64,000 nucleotides of DNA. Origin: DATCJA01 sp963814955 (GTDB taxonomy: Bacteria > Acidobacteriota > Vicinamibacteria > Vicinamibacterales > UBA2999). The position numbers and the translations under genes were made by a program. Below, piece after piece: positions 1 to 7,810 of the stretch; position 1 is the stretch's first letter, and each line of letters begins with the position of its first letter. The notes under the pieces were generated by a model. It was not told the DNA's origin, did no database searches, and worked only from the letters and a program-made list of their open reading frames with translations. The DNA is taken from positions 310,001-374,000 of the forward strand of contig CAWFEX010000006.1 in assembly GCA_963814955.1 (NCBI GenBank), in the 5' to 3' direction.

Positions 1-2
1 CT

Positions 3-362
3 CAGCCGTCTCAGTGGCAGGGTTATTCCGTGGCCGAATGGGAAGGAGTTCCGGCCCAGGAGCTGCGGGCTCGAAAAGCTGGTGCCCCGCCCGATCCCCG
101 CGCCGGACTGCGAGTCACCACCACACGCATGCGCGCGGGGTATCTGCGCAAGAACGGCGTCCCCTATAGTGAAAACGCAAGGCTCGTGGAATATTTCGAC
201 CGCTTTACCGAGCCCAACGGCGACGACTGGATTGTCGTCGACAGCATCGTCACCGATCCGCAATACCTCACTCAGCCCTACCTCACGAGCAGCGCTTTCA
301 GGAAGATTCCCGATCGATCAGGCTGGGATCCGACACCCTGCCGCGCCGATCAGGCAAGGTAA
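3..362 (+). CDS. C-terminal part of a conserved secreted-type protein, truncated by the window edge
   Basis: The frame is open from the window edge to a TAA at 360-362, so the true start lies upstream; the GTG at 30 is internal. The part from about residue 35 (TTTRMRAGYLRKNGVP) through YFDRF, DSIVTDPQYLTQPYL matches my memory of an uncharacterised family very common in Acidobacteriota, in which a W-E-G-D-T-L-V-V strand is followed by TTTxxxAGxLRRNGVP. Here the expected strand after WEG is replaced by an Ala/Arg/Pro-rich stretch of about 20 residues, which is odd. The gene at 52504-53304 belongs to the same broad family. Its stop lies 2 bp from the end of the convergent gene at 365. The function of the family is unknown. 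Confidence 0.6.
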   Translation, partial: QPSQWQGYSVAEWEGVPAQELRARKAGAPPDPRAGLRVTTTRMRAGYLRKNGVPYSENARLVEYFDRFTEPNGDDWIVVDSIVTDPQYLTQPYLTSSAFRKIPDRSGWDPTPCRADQAR

Positions 363-364
363 GC

Positions 365-598
365 TCAGAAGAACAACCACCACATCACGCCGAACGCTAT
401 CAGCGCCGGCCCCATCACCAGCGGGTACGCAATCAGTGAAGCTGCGAGCAGAATTGCCACCGTTACGACAAACGCGAGCGGTCCAAGCGGCCAGAAAAGA
501 GCCAGCGTGAAACGCTCTCCTGAACGCGCGTCGCTCATCAGCAGACACCATACGACTCCGGCGCCGTACAGCAGAACGAGGAGCGAGCTATACGCCAC
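365..598 (-). CDS. small two- or three-helix membrane protein
   Basis: This 77-residue protein is strongly hydrophobic. Apolar segments lie at about residues 3-21 (LLVLLYGAGVVWCLLM), 30-56 (LALFWPLGPLAFVVTVAILL) and 58-77, separated by a short polar loop DARSGERF. It has no signal-peptidase site or catalytic motif. It is divergent from the TonB receptor at 700, with about 100 bp between them, so the two may share a promoter region. No family is recognised, and the call rests on composition and on good packing between neighbours. Confidence 0.5.
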   Translation of the reverse strand: MAYSSLLVLLYGAGVVWCLLMSDARSGERFTLALFWPLGPLAFVVTVAILLAASLIAYPLVMGPALIAFGVMWWLFF

Positions 599-624
599 GA
601 GCGCATCTTACCTGCTACACTTGC

Positions 625-699
625 ATTCGTGATTCCTGATTGATGATTTGTGATCTCATCCGACGATTGCTTATCGCAAATCACCAATCGCTCATCACC
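625..699. repeat. degenerate heptad array forming an imperfect hairpin
   Basis: The intergenic DNA is built from variants of GATTnnTGAT on the left (about 625-655) and their inverse complement ATCACCAATC on the right (about 675-699). The two halves can pair imperfectly: the segment around 640-655 matches the reverse complement of 673-688 at about 14 of 16 positions. The array lies directly in front of the TonB receptor start at 700. It is one of at least six such arrays in this window. Confidence 0.6.
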
Positions 700-3645
700 A
701 TGTCCCTCCTTCGCCTCCAACTGGTGACACGGGTTGCGGTCTCCCTCCTGGGGCTTCTCGCATGTGCGGCGTCTGCATTGGCGCAGCAATCGAGCGGCAA
801 CATTGCCGGACGAGTGGTGGACGAACAGGACGCGGGCATTGCCGGCGCCGTCGTCACGGCGCGAAATACAGAGACCGGCTTCGTGCGGGAAGTGAAGAGC
901 GACGCGAACGGACTTTATCTGCTGAATGCGCTTCCGGCAGGCTCGTACGACGTCGCGGGCATGCAAACGGGGCTCGCCCGTTTCGAAGGCACCGCGATCA
1001 TCGTGAATGTCGCGCGAACCACCGACCTCGACATCATCCTCCGCGTGGCGGGCCTGGCGGAGACGGTGACGGTCTCGGCGGAGTCTCCAGTGGTGCCTGT
1101 GACCTCGTCCACGATTGGCCAGGTGGTGGAGACAGCGAGGATTGAAAGCCTTCCGCTGAATGGACGCCAGTTCGCCAACCTTGCGGCGACTGTGCCCGGT
1201 GTGGGTCTCGGATTCCATTCAGACCTCACCAAGAGCACTCAGTACAGTCCTCAGATCAGCGGCGGAAACGGTCGCAACGTGAACTACGTCATCGACGGCG
1301 GCGATAACAACGACGACACCGTAGGTGGTGCGCTTCAGCTGTTCCCGCTCGAAGCCATCCAGGAATTCAACGTGATGACCCACCGGTTCGATGCCGAGCA
1401 CGGCCGCGGTGGGGCGGTGCTGAACGTTGTCACCAAGAGCGGCACGAACGACCTCCATGGCAGCTGGTTCACGCTCTTTCGCAACGATGGCCTGAACGCG
1501 CAGACGGTCACCGAGCGAATGAACAACATCAGCAAGCAGGATTACGGCCGCCAGCAGTTCGGAGGCAGTCTCGGCGGGCCGATCGTGGCGAACAAGATCC
1601 ACTATTTCGCCGCGTACGAGCGCACGCAGCAGGACACGCAGCAGGTTGTCAACACGCTCGGATTGTTTCCCTCAGAAGACGGCATCTACGACGTTTCGTT
1701 CCGGGAGACCCTCTTCACAGGCAAGCTGACGACAGCCGTCAACCCGTCACACTACGTGGCGCTTCGCTACGCCCGCGACAAAAATTCACAGCCCACAGGC
1801 GCCAGTCTTCGAGCTGCTCGATCGTCATGGGCGACGAGCAAGAACACGTACGATTCGGTGAACACCAACCACAACTGGGTCATCGGCCAATCGACCCTGA
1901 ATGAGTTCGTGTTCCAGTACTCGAATTTCGTCAACGATATTCCCGCGACCAACACCGGGCCACATCTGCGGTTTCCCAATGGAGTCACCGCCGGCACGAG
2001 CCCCGTGGCGCCACAGAGTACCGAACAGACGAAGTGGCAGTTTCGCGACGACGTTTCCTGGACGATGACCGGGGGAGGTCTCGGCCACCAGTTCCGGGCG
2101 GGAGCAAACTGGATTCACGAGCCTCATCTTTTCGTTCGGGTCGCGCAGGGCACGAGCGGCATCTTCACTCTGGGGTCGAACGACATCAACGGACCGGTGA
2201 CGTCAATCCTTGTCATCGGCGGCAACACCGATCTCAACATTCCGCTCGATTCGTACTCGTTTTACCTGCAGGACGACTGGCGGATGAACAGCAGACTCAC
2301 CTTCAACCTCGGCGTACGCTGGGACTACTCGGACGGCATTCCGTTCGATCAGGAACGGAACCCGAACTTTCAAGTGCTCCAGGCGGCCGGACAGGCTGGC
2401 CGTTTTGCCGGGACTGCGCTCGAGGACTTCGGTCAGACCCTGCGTGGCGACAAAGACAACATTCAGCCACGCTTCGGCTTCGTCTACGACCTGCACGGCG
2501 CAGGTCGGGAAGTCGTCCGCGGCGGCTGGGGCGTTTATACGGATTTCGCGTATACGAACGCCAATGTGCTGACCGCCGCGATTGATGCCGGCGGCGGAGG
2601 CGGGCCGGTGTTCGTCGCCAACGCGCCCGGCGGTATCCGGCGGCCCGACGGCGCGTTCTTTCGCGTAACCGACCCGCTCTCGATCATCGCGTCACAGAAT
2701 CTGGTCAACCCGAACATTCCGTCGCTCGCTGGCGAAGTCGTTTCACCACGGCTCGAACAGCCGGTGACGTACCAGACCAGTCTTGGGTGGGCCCGCGAGA
2801 TCGATCCGTCCACGTGGGTGTCTGCTGATTACGTGCGCGTACAAGGGCGCGACCTGAACCTGCGGCTGCGGCCGAATGCAATCGTCGGCGGACGGCGTTA
2901 TCTTGCCGACTTGCCTATTCAGCCCAATTCCATCGGCTTTCGCACGGCCATCAGCAAGGGCATGAGCGACTACGACGGCCTGATTCTCGCCCTTCGTCGT
3001 CGTGCCCGGAACGGATTGGATCTCAACGCCTGGTACACGCTGGCCAAAGCCACCAGCGATGTCGGCACGGCATACGACGAAATCGTTCAGAACCTCGTAC
3101 AGGACGTCACGAACCCGTTCGCATCGGTGCAGAACGGGCCGTCGACGCGAACCGACGCCCGCCATCGCATCACCGTGAGCGCCATCATCGACGTCCCGGG
3201 CGGGATTCGCGTGTCCCCCATCTATATGTACCGGTCGGCCCTGCCAACACACTCGTTCGAGGGGCTCGATCTCAACGCCGACGGCAACGTCAACGACAAA
3301 ACGGCCCTCGCCTATCGCTTCACCGGGCTGAACGACGATGGGTCGGCGAGTTTCGAAGAGAGCGGCGATTGCGAGACCGTCAACTGCAGCCGTCGCGCAT
3401 CGTTCTCACAACTGAATCTCCGCGTGAGCCGGTTGTTTCCGCTGTGGCGCAGCGCCCGCATCGAGACGATTGCCGAGCTGTTCAACGTCTTCAACGCCAA
3501 GAATCCATCCATTCCGTTGATGACTCAGCGGCTGTCGGCCAACGGCGCGCGACTTTCGTCGTTCATGCAGCCGACGGCATACGCCGGAGACTTTCAGCAG
3601 CCAGAGCAGCGCGTCGGTCAGATCGGGTTCAGGGTCACGTTCTGA
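700..3645 (+). CDS. TonB-dependent receptor, Oar-like, with carboxypeptidase-regulatory N-terminal domain
   Basis: The protein has 981 residues and is an outer-membrane beta-barrel transporter. A longer open frame begins at 640, but the ATG at 700 gives a clean signal peptide (MSLLRLQLV.. ending near ALA-Q), so I use it. Order of domains: signal peptide (1-28); carboxypeptidase regulatory-like beta-sandwich (about 30-115, starting GNIAGRVVDEQDAGIAG); plug (about 120-230, with PVVPVTSSTIGQVVETARIESLPLNGRQF and YVIDGGDNNDD); then a long barrel ending in a typical C-terminal GFRVTF. Such receptors are numerous in Acidobacteriota and the substrate cannot be read from sequence. The next gene starts at its stop codon, which suggests translational coupling. 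Confidence 0.9.
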   Translation: MSLLRLQLVTRVAVSLLGLLACAASALAQQSSGNIAGRVVDEQDAGIAGAVVTARNTETGFVREVKSDANGLYLLNALPAGSYDVAGMQTGLARFEGTAIIVNVARTTDLDIILRVAGLAETVTVSAESPVVPVTSSTIGQVVETARIESLPLNGRQFANLAATVPGVGLGFHSDLTKSTQYSPQISGGNGRNVNYVIDGGDNNDDTVGGALQLFPLEAIQEFNVMTHRFDAEHGRGGAVLNVVTKSGTNDLHGSWFTLFRNDGLNAQTVTERMNNISKQDYGRQQFGGSLGGPIVANKIHYFAAYERTQQDTQQVVNTLGLFPSEDGIYDVSFRETLFTGKLTTAVNPSHYVALRYARDKNSQPTGASLRAARSSWATSKNTYDSVNTNHNWVIGQSTLNEFVFQYSNFVNDIPATNTGPHLRFPNGVTAGTSPVAPQSTEQTKWQFRDDVSWTMTGGGLGHQFRAGANWIHEPHLFVRVAQGTSGIFTLGSNDINGPVTSILVIGGNTDLNIPLDSYSFYLQDDWRMNSRLTFNLGVRWDYSDGIPFDQERNPNFQVLQAAGQAGRFAGTALEDFGQTLRGDKDNIQPRFGFVYDLHGAGREVVRGGWGVYTDFAYTNANVLTAAIDAGGGGGPVFVANAPGGIRRPDGAFFRVTDPLSIIASQNLVNPNIPSLAGEVVSPRLEQPVTYQTSLGWAREIDPSTWVSADYVRVQGRDLNLRLRPNAIVGGRRYLADLPIQPNSIGFRTAISKGMSDYDGLILALRRRARNGLDLNAWYTLAKATSDVGTAYDEIVQNLVQDVTNPFASVQNGPSTRTDARHRITVSAIIDVPGGIRVSPIYMYRSALPTHSFEGLDLNADGNVNDKTALAYRFTGLNDDGSASFEESGDCETVNCSRRASFSQLNLRVSRLFPLWRSARIETIAELFNVFNAKNPSIPLMTQRLSANGARLSSFMQPTAYAGDFQQPEQRVGQIGFRVTF

Positions 3646-4532
3646 TCAACGATTCTCACTGCCACTTCTTCTCCACGGCATTCTTCGCGGCGCTGGCGCG
3701 TCAGCGCGGCGGCCCATCATCCGCGCAGGACTTATATCGCGAGCTCCAGTGGGAGGATCCAGGAACCCCGGAGGCTTTGGCGGATCGCTGGGTAAACGAA
3801 TTGGACGCGAAAGGTGTTCAACGCGCCGCGTTGATCGCCAGCGTGCCGGGCGATGAAGAATCGGTGGCGGCCGCCGTCGCGCGGCACCCGGCCCGCCTGG
3901 TTGGCTTTTTCATGCTCGATCCCGCATCGAGCGACGCCCCCGCACGCGCGCACCGCGCGCTTGCGACGCCGGGACTGAGAGGGCTCTGTCTCTTTCCGGC
4001 GATGCACCACGTTCCGTTGCACGACGACCGGACACTTCGCGTCGCCGAGGCCGCGGCGGCAATTCCAGGTGCGGTGATATTCGTGCACTGCGGCGTTCTC
4101 ACCGTGGGCGTGCGTCGGAAGCTGGGGCTGCCAAGCCGCTTCGACCTGCGCCTCGGCGACCCGCTCGCGGTATCGCGGCTCGCGCTCACGTTCCCGCAAA
4201 CGCCGTTCATCGTGCCGCATTTCGGCGCCGGACTGTTACGAGAGGCACTCATGGCCGCGGATGCCTCAGCCAACATCCATTTCGACACCTCGAGCTCGAA
4301 CAGCTGGATTCGTTACACGCCGGGTCTCACACTCGACGCGGTCTTCACGTCGGCGCTCGGCGTCCTCGGCCCGTCGCGGCTGCTGTTCGGCACGGATTCT
4401 TCGTTCTTCCCCCGCGGATGGCAAAACGGCACATATGTGCAGCAGAAAGCAACTCTCGATGGGCTCGGGGTCAGGGCTGAGGATCAGGAGTTGATTTTTG
4501 GAGGCAACTTTGAGCGGTTGTTTCCCGTCTAG
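3642..4532 (+). CDS. amidohydrolase family 2 (ACMSD-like TIM-barrel) metal hydrolase
   Basis: The protein begins with the metal motif INDSHCHFF (HxH). Later features are a VHC segment after the VIF strand, an IVPHFGAGLLRE strand, and LLFGTDSSFFP, whose Asp is the expected last metal ligand; it ends in FGGNFERLFPV. This pattern is the amidohydrolase-2 superfamily, which includes decarboxylases and lactonases. No ATG, GTG or TTG is present near the conserved N-terminus. The only plausible starts are a CTG at 3642 or an ATC at 3645, both overlapping the TGA of the TonB gene, so a coupled non-standard start is inferred. The substrate is unknown. Confidence 0.8.
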   Translation: MINDSHCHFFSTAFFAALARQRGGPSSAQDLYRELQWEDPGTPEALADRWVNELDAKGVQRAALIASVPGDEESVAAAVARHPARLVGFFMLDPASSDAPARAHRALATPGLRGLCLFPAMHHVPLHDDRTLRVAEAAAAIPGAVIFVHCGVLTVGVRRKLGLPSRFDLRLGDPLAVSRLALTFPQTPFIVPHFGAGLLREALMAADASANIHFDTSSSNSWIRYTPGLTLDAVFTSALGVLGPSRLLFGTDSSFFPRGWQNGTYVQQKATLDGLGVRAEDQELIFGGNFERLFPV

Positions 4533-4608
4533 TCAAAGGTCAAAGGTCAAAGGTCAAAGGTTAAAGGTTTAGGTCAAGAGTTAAAGGCCAAAGCCAAAGG
4601 CAAAGGTC
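4532..4608. repeat. heptanucleotide array (GTCAAAG)n
   Basis: Four perfect copies of GTCAAAG are followed by degraded versions (GTTAAAG, GTCAAGA, GCCAAAG and shortened 6-mers). The array lies between the amidohydrolase stop and the end of the four-helix-bundle gene. The array on the other side of that gene (5109-5188) contains the reverse complement CTTTGAC, so the small gene sits between inverted arrays. Confidence 0.85.
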
Positions 4609-4620
4609 GGGGCCAACGTG

Positions 4621-5001
4621 CTATGAGTTGCTGCGTTTGGAGCGCACAACTATGGCTCCAAGAATCTTGGCCATCTGGCGTGCTTCCTCCAGGAGGACGA
4701 TGGCCTGATGGGCATCACCGGCTCGGACTGCCTTGAAAACACGCAACCATAAGAACGATTCGTTAGCGCCTCGTAACGCAATTTCGTTGAATCGGATGAA
4801 CTCGCGTTTCGACGAAGCCCCCAACGCCTCCTGCCGATTCGCACAGACGGAACCCGCCGCAGCAACGAGCTGATCGACGAGCCTCCGAATGCCAGATTCC
4901 GGCCGGATCGTCCGGACAAATCGAATCACGTCGCACAAGAAAGCGAAGGCGCGCTCGTCAATGCCATTCGATGCCGACATCGTGATCCACAGCGAATCCA
5001 A
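4621..5001 (-). CDS. four-helix-bundle protein (S23 / 23S rRNA intervening-sequence family)
   Basis: This protein has 126 residues, or 119 from the internal Met at 4980. It contains the family's hallmarks: IDERAFAFLCDVIRFVRTI, a second helix with RRLVDQLVAAAGSVCANRQEAL, a third with KREFIRFNEIALRGANESFLWL, and a last helix AIVLLEEARQMAKILGAIV. The predicted fold is four amphipathic helices, as in TIGR02436 proteins. The cellular role is poorly defined; some relatives are encoded in rRNA intervening sequences and others serve as accessory proteins of diversity-generating retroelements. No reverse transcriptase or template repeat is visible here. The gene is flanked on both sides by heptad arrays in inverted orientation. 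Confidence 0.85.
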   Translation of the reverse strand: MDSLWITMSASNGIDERAFAFLCDVIRFVRTIRPESGIRRLVDQLVAAAGSVCANRQEALGASSKREFIRFNEIALRGANESFLWLRVFKAVRAGDAHQAIVLLEEARQMAKILGAIVVRSKRSNS

Positions 5002-5108
5002 AACATGGGCCGTGGAGTATGCTCGGTAAACCTTGTCGACGCATTGTTCAGTGTGACGAATGTGCCACCGATCCCGACGTCACCGTACGCAATCTCTGCA
5101 TCCACCTT

Positions 5109-5188
5109 CTGTCCCTTCACCCTTACCTTCACCCTTACCTTCACCCTTACCTTTGACCTTTGCCCTTTGACCTTTGACCTTTCACTTA
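5109..5188. repeat. heptanucleotide array (CTTTGAC / TTCACCC / TTACC units)
   Basis: From about 5109 the DNA keeps a 7-nt phase: TTCACCC, TTACCTT, CACCCTT, ACCTTCA, CCCTTAC, CTTTGAC, CTTTGCC, CTTTGAC, CTTTGAC, CTTTCAC. Part of it also has a 12-nt period (TTCACCCTTACC three times). It ends about 10 bp before the ATG of the quinone oxidoreductase and is the inverse counterpart of the array at 4532-4608. Confidence 0.85.
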
Positions 5189-5198
5189 GCGAGTCTCC

Positions 5199-6164
5199 AT
5201 GAATGCCATCGTCGTCCGTGAATTCGGGCCGCCGGAAGTACTGAAACTGGAAGAGGTCCCGACCCTCTCGCCAGGACCGGGTCAGGTGCTCGTCGGCGTG
5301 AAAGCCGTCGGCGTCAACCCCGTAGAGACCTACATACGGGCGGGCACGTACGCGCGCAAGCCGAATCTGCCCTACACGCCTGGAACCGATGTGGCCGGCG
5401 TCGTCGAGGCCGTTGGACCCAACGTCACCAGCGTGAAAGCGGGCGACCGTGTGTATGCGCACGCCACGTCCGGCACCGGTGGCTATCGGCAATCGACAGT
5501 CTGCGACGAGCCGCACGTCCACACGCTTCCAGAACGCCTGTCCTTTCAACAGGGCGCTGCCTTGGGCGCGCCGTACAGCACCGCATGGCGGGCGCTGTTC
5601 CTTCGAGCGCAGGCGCGGCCGGGCGAAACGGTCCTGATCCACGGCGCCAGCGGCGGTGTCGGCGTGGCGGCGATACAAATCGCCCGTGCGTTCGGGCTAC
5701 GCGTGATTGGCACAGCCGGTACCGAAAGAGGCATGCAGATGGTGCGCGAGCAGGGGGCGCACGAGGTGCTGAATCATCGGGAGGCCGACTACCTGAAGCA
5801 GGTGATGCCGCTCACCGATGGCCGCGGCGTCGACCTCGTGGTCGAGATGCTGGCCAACATCAATCTCGATCGCGACCTCGATGTCCTCGCGTTTCGCGGG
5901 CGTGTGATGCTGGTTGGCAATCGCGGACGAATCGAGATCGACCCCCGCAAGATCATGAGCAGAGACGCGAACGTCCTCGGCATGCTGATGATGAATGCCA
6001 CGGCCGACGAGTACCACACCATTCACGCGGCGCTCGCTCCTGGCCTGGAGAACGGATCGCTCACGCCCGTCGTCGGCCGTCAGATGCCGCTGGCTGAAGC
6101 GGCCGACTCACATCGTGCGGTGCTCGAACCTGGGGCTTACGGGAAGATTGTTCTGATTCCGTAG
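5199..6164 (+). CDS. NADPH:quinone oxidoreductase, zeta-crystallin type (MDR superfamily)
   Basis: The 321-residue protein starts MNAIVVREFGPPEVLKLEEV, typical of quinone oxidoreductases. The N-terminal GroES-like domain (1-130) carries the VGVNPVETYIRAGTY and PGTDVAGVVEAVG motifs. The Rossmann domain has the nucleotide-binding loop HGASGGVGVAAIQIARAFG at about 147-165. The Cys/His set of zinc alcohol dehydrogenases is missing, which agrees with a zinc-independent QOR. It would be a cytosolic NADPH-dependent quinone or alkenal reductase. The gene converges with the DsbA-like gene, and the gap holds an inverted repeat that may terminate both. Confidence 0.9.
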   Translation: MNAIVVREFGPPEVLKLEEVPTLSPGPGQVLVGVKAVGVNPVETYIRAGTYARKPNLPYTPGTDVAGVVEAVGPNVTSVKAGDRVYAHATSGTGGYRQSTVCDEPHVHTLPERLSFQQGAALGAPYSTAWRALFLRAQARPGETVLIHGASGGVGVAAIQIARAFGLRVIGTAGTERGMQMVREQGAHEVLNHREADYLKQVMPLTDGRGVDLVVEMLANINLDRDLDVLAFRGRVMLVGNRGRIEIDPRKIMSRDANVLGMLMMNATADEYHTIHAALAPGLENGSLTPVVGRQMPLAEAADSHRAVLEPGAYGKIVLIP

Positions 6165-6181
6165 CGGCAGTTCCGAGACAC

Positions 6182-6256
6182 GAGCCACGGAGACACGGAA
6201 ACACGGAGACAGACAAAAGTGAACTCCGGGTGCTCCGTGACTCCGTGGCCCGGCTC
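6182..6256. repeat. inverted repeat array (CACGGA units) between convergent genes
   Basis: The left half is built from ACGGAGAC / ACGGAAAC units (GAGCCACGGAGACACGGAAAC). The right half, about 6223-6256, is its imperfect inverse complement (CTCCGTGACTCCGTGGCCCG). The transcript could fold into a long imperfect hairpin. Its place between the converging quinone oxidoreductase and DsbA-like genes fits a bidirectional terminator, but there is no U-tract. Confidence 0.7.
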
Positions 6257-6262
6257 AACGAG

Positions 6263-7323
6263 CTATCTTGCCTGACCTCGCTCCAATTCTTCATCGATCA
6301 TGGCGGCGAATGTCTCGTAGGGCTGCGCGCCGCTCACCATGCGTCCGTTGACGAAGACGGACGGCGTCGAGCTGACCCCGAGCTGATTGCCGACGCCCAT
6401 CTGTGCCTGTACGCGCTCGGCGTACTTCGCCGTGTCGAGACACGTATTGAACTTTGCAGCGTCGAGTCCAGTATCGGCGGCGTATTTCTTCAGGAATTCC
6501 GGCTGCAGCGCCTGCTGGTTCTGGAAGAGCCGATCGTGGTATCCCAGAACTTGCCCTGCTCCCGCGCGCACTGGCCTGCTTCAGCAGCCTTGAACGCCTG
6601 CGGATGAATGGAGGTCAGAGGGAAGTCTTTCCAGACAATCCGCACGCGGTCGCCATATGTCTCGCGCAGCTGCTTCATCGTGGGCATGACCCGCTGACAG
6701 AACGGGCATTGGAAGTCGGAGAACTCGATCACCGTGACCGCCGCCTTCGCACTGCCGAGAACGGGATCGTCAGGCGCGATCTCCACGTTGTAGCGCGGCG
6801 CGTCGATGATCATGTCCACGCGAGGACCTGCCTTGCGCAACTCGCCAACGAGCGCGCGGTAGGCTGTGCCCCGTTCCTGCTCCTCGAGATAGCGGCGAAT
6901 CGCCGGGCTCATCGCGGCCAGATCGCGGCCCTGCATCTGTCCCTGGTTTTGCTGGAAGAACGACACCACCTGCCCCTCTGTGACGGGCTTGATCCGGCGA
7001 GTGACTTCGGCTTCTGTGAACTGCTCGGCGTTCATCCCTTTTGCCTTGGCCGCTTCAGCAATCAGCATGTCCGCGATGATGGCGTCGAGCGCGTTCTTGC
7101 GACCGTCGTACAACTGTTGAACCGCCTGCGCATGCTGCGCCGCATCGTCCCGGCGCCAGCGGTCGTCGACTTCCTTCACCGTGATCGTGCGGTTGCCTAC
7201 GCGCGCCGCGGTGTCCGAACCCGACGGTGCAGTAACAGTAGATGTCTGCTGCTGCGCCGGCGCCGAACAGGCGAGCGCAAGGAGAATGGCGCAGGTGGCG
7301 AAGATTCTCATAGCGGCCATCAT
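6263..7323 (-). pseudogene. SurA-N-like plus DsbA/thioredoxin-fold lipoprotein, one-base frameshift
   Basis: The N-terminus has a lipobox (LLALAC-SAP), so the protein would be a lipoprotein; starts at 7323 or 7311 are possible. A helical SurA-N-like region follows (VGNRTITVKEVDDRW, NALDAIIADMLIAEAAKAKG). Next comes a DsbA-like domain with the redox motif CPFC in FSDFQCPFCQRVMPTMKQL. The reading frame breaks in the codons for KFWDYHDRLF near 6550: one T is missing relative to the expected GGGATTACC. The rest continues intact in another frame to the stop at 6263, including STPSVFVNGR with the cis-Pro. Everything else is well conserved, so a sequencing indel is as likely as real loss. The expected role is thiol-disulfide exchange and folding in the envelope. 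Confidence 0.8.
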
Positions 7324-7391
7324 AAGTGATCTATCGGGCGAAACCGGTTGGTCTCTTTCTGTACCTTTGCCTTTTGCCTTACGCCATGTTC

Positions 7392-7685
7392 TTAAAGAAT
7401 GTGATACCGACGCACATCGGGCGACCCCTCAGCGAGGCCTTGTGCCTGCGACATCGCCGCCTTGACGTGGGGAGTGCCCGAATGCTGTTCGAATGCCTTG
7501 TCGTCTTTCCAGCGCTCGACGAAGCAGAAGTCGCGCGGATCTCCGGGATTGCGCAGGAGGTCGTACTGATAGCACCCGATTTCACGACGACTGGGCGGGA
7601 TGAGCGCGGTCAGTATTCCTTTCAGCTCGTCTTCCTTGCCGGCTTTTGCAACCCAGCGGGCAATCACGTGCACCGTTGCGGCCAT
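7392..7685 (-). CDS. antibiotic biosynthesis monooxygenase (ABM/YgiN-like) family protein
   Basis: From the Met at 7685 the protein has 97 residues, starting MAATVHVIARWVAKAGKEDEL. It shows the ABM ferredoxin-like fold pattern: a first strand, then LKGILTALIPPSRREIGCYQYDLLRNPGDPRDFCFVERWKDDKAFEQHSGTPHV, which carries the E-R-W and H residues of YgiN-like quinol monooxygenases. The open frame extends 8 codons further upstream into repeat-like DNA, so I chose the inner Met. It is probably a small cytosolic dimer, with redox or quinone detoxification as the family role. The substrate is unknown. Confidence 0.85.
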   Translation of the reverse strand: MAATVHVIARWVAKAGKEDELKGILTALIPPSRREIGCYQYDLLRNPGDPRDFCFVERWKDDKAFEQHSGTPHVKAAMSQAQGLAEGSPDVRRYHIL

Positions 7686-7703
7686 AGCAACCAACTCCAA
7701 GTA

Positions 7704-7810
7704 CACCAACCACCGACGAGGTGGTAGCCAGTAGTCGGTAGCTCGCAGCGACGACCGCTACAAACTACAAACTGCCAACTACCAGCTAGCTACCACCTAC
7801 CGCCTACCAC
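7704..7810. repeat. degenerate CTACCAC heptad array with inverted halves
   Basis: The stretch consists of variants of CTACCAC / CTACAAA / CTACCGC in the right half (about 7757-7810) and inverse-complement units (GGTGGTAGCC, GTCGGTAGC) in the left half (about 7715-7745), so it can form an imperfect hairpin. It fills the gap between the ABM protein and the stop of the second TonB receptor. A similar array lies next to the tRNA at 62818-62900. Confidence 0.75.

Noticed and set aside
538..1218. 226-residue minus-strand open frame over the first TonB gene
   Set aside because: It is the complement of the receptor's coding sequence, rich in Arg/His with no recognisable motifs.
4621..5001. Diversity-generating retroelement
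   Set aside because: The four-helix-bundle protein resembles accessory proteins of such elements, but no reverse transcriptase, template or variable repeat is present nearby.
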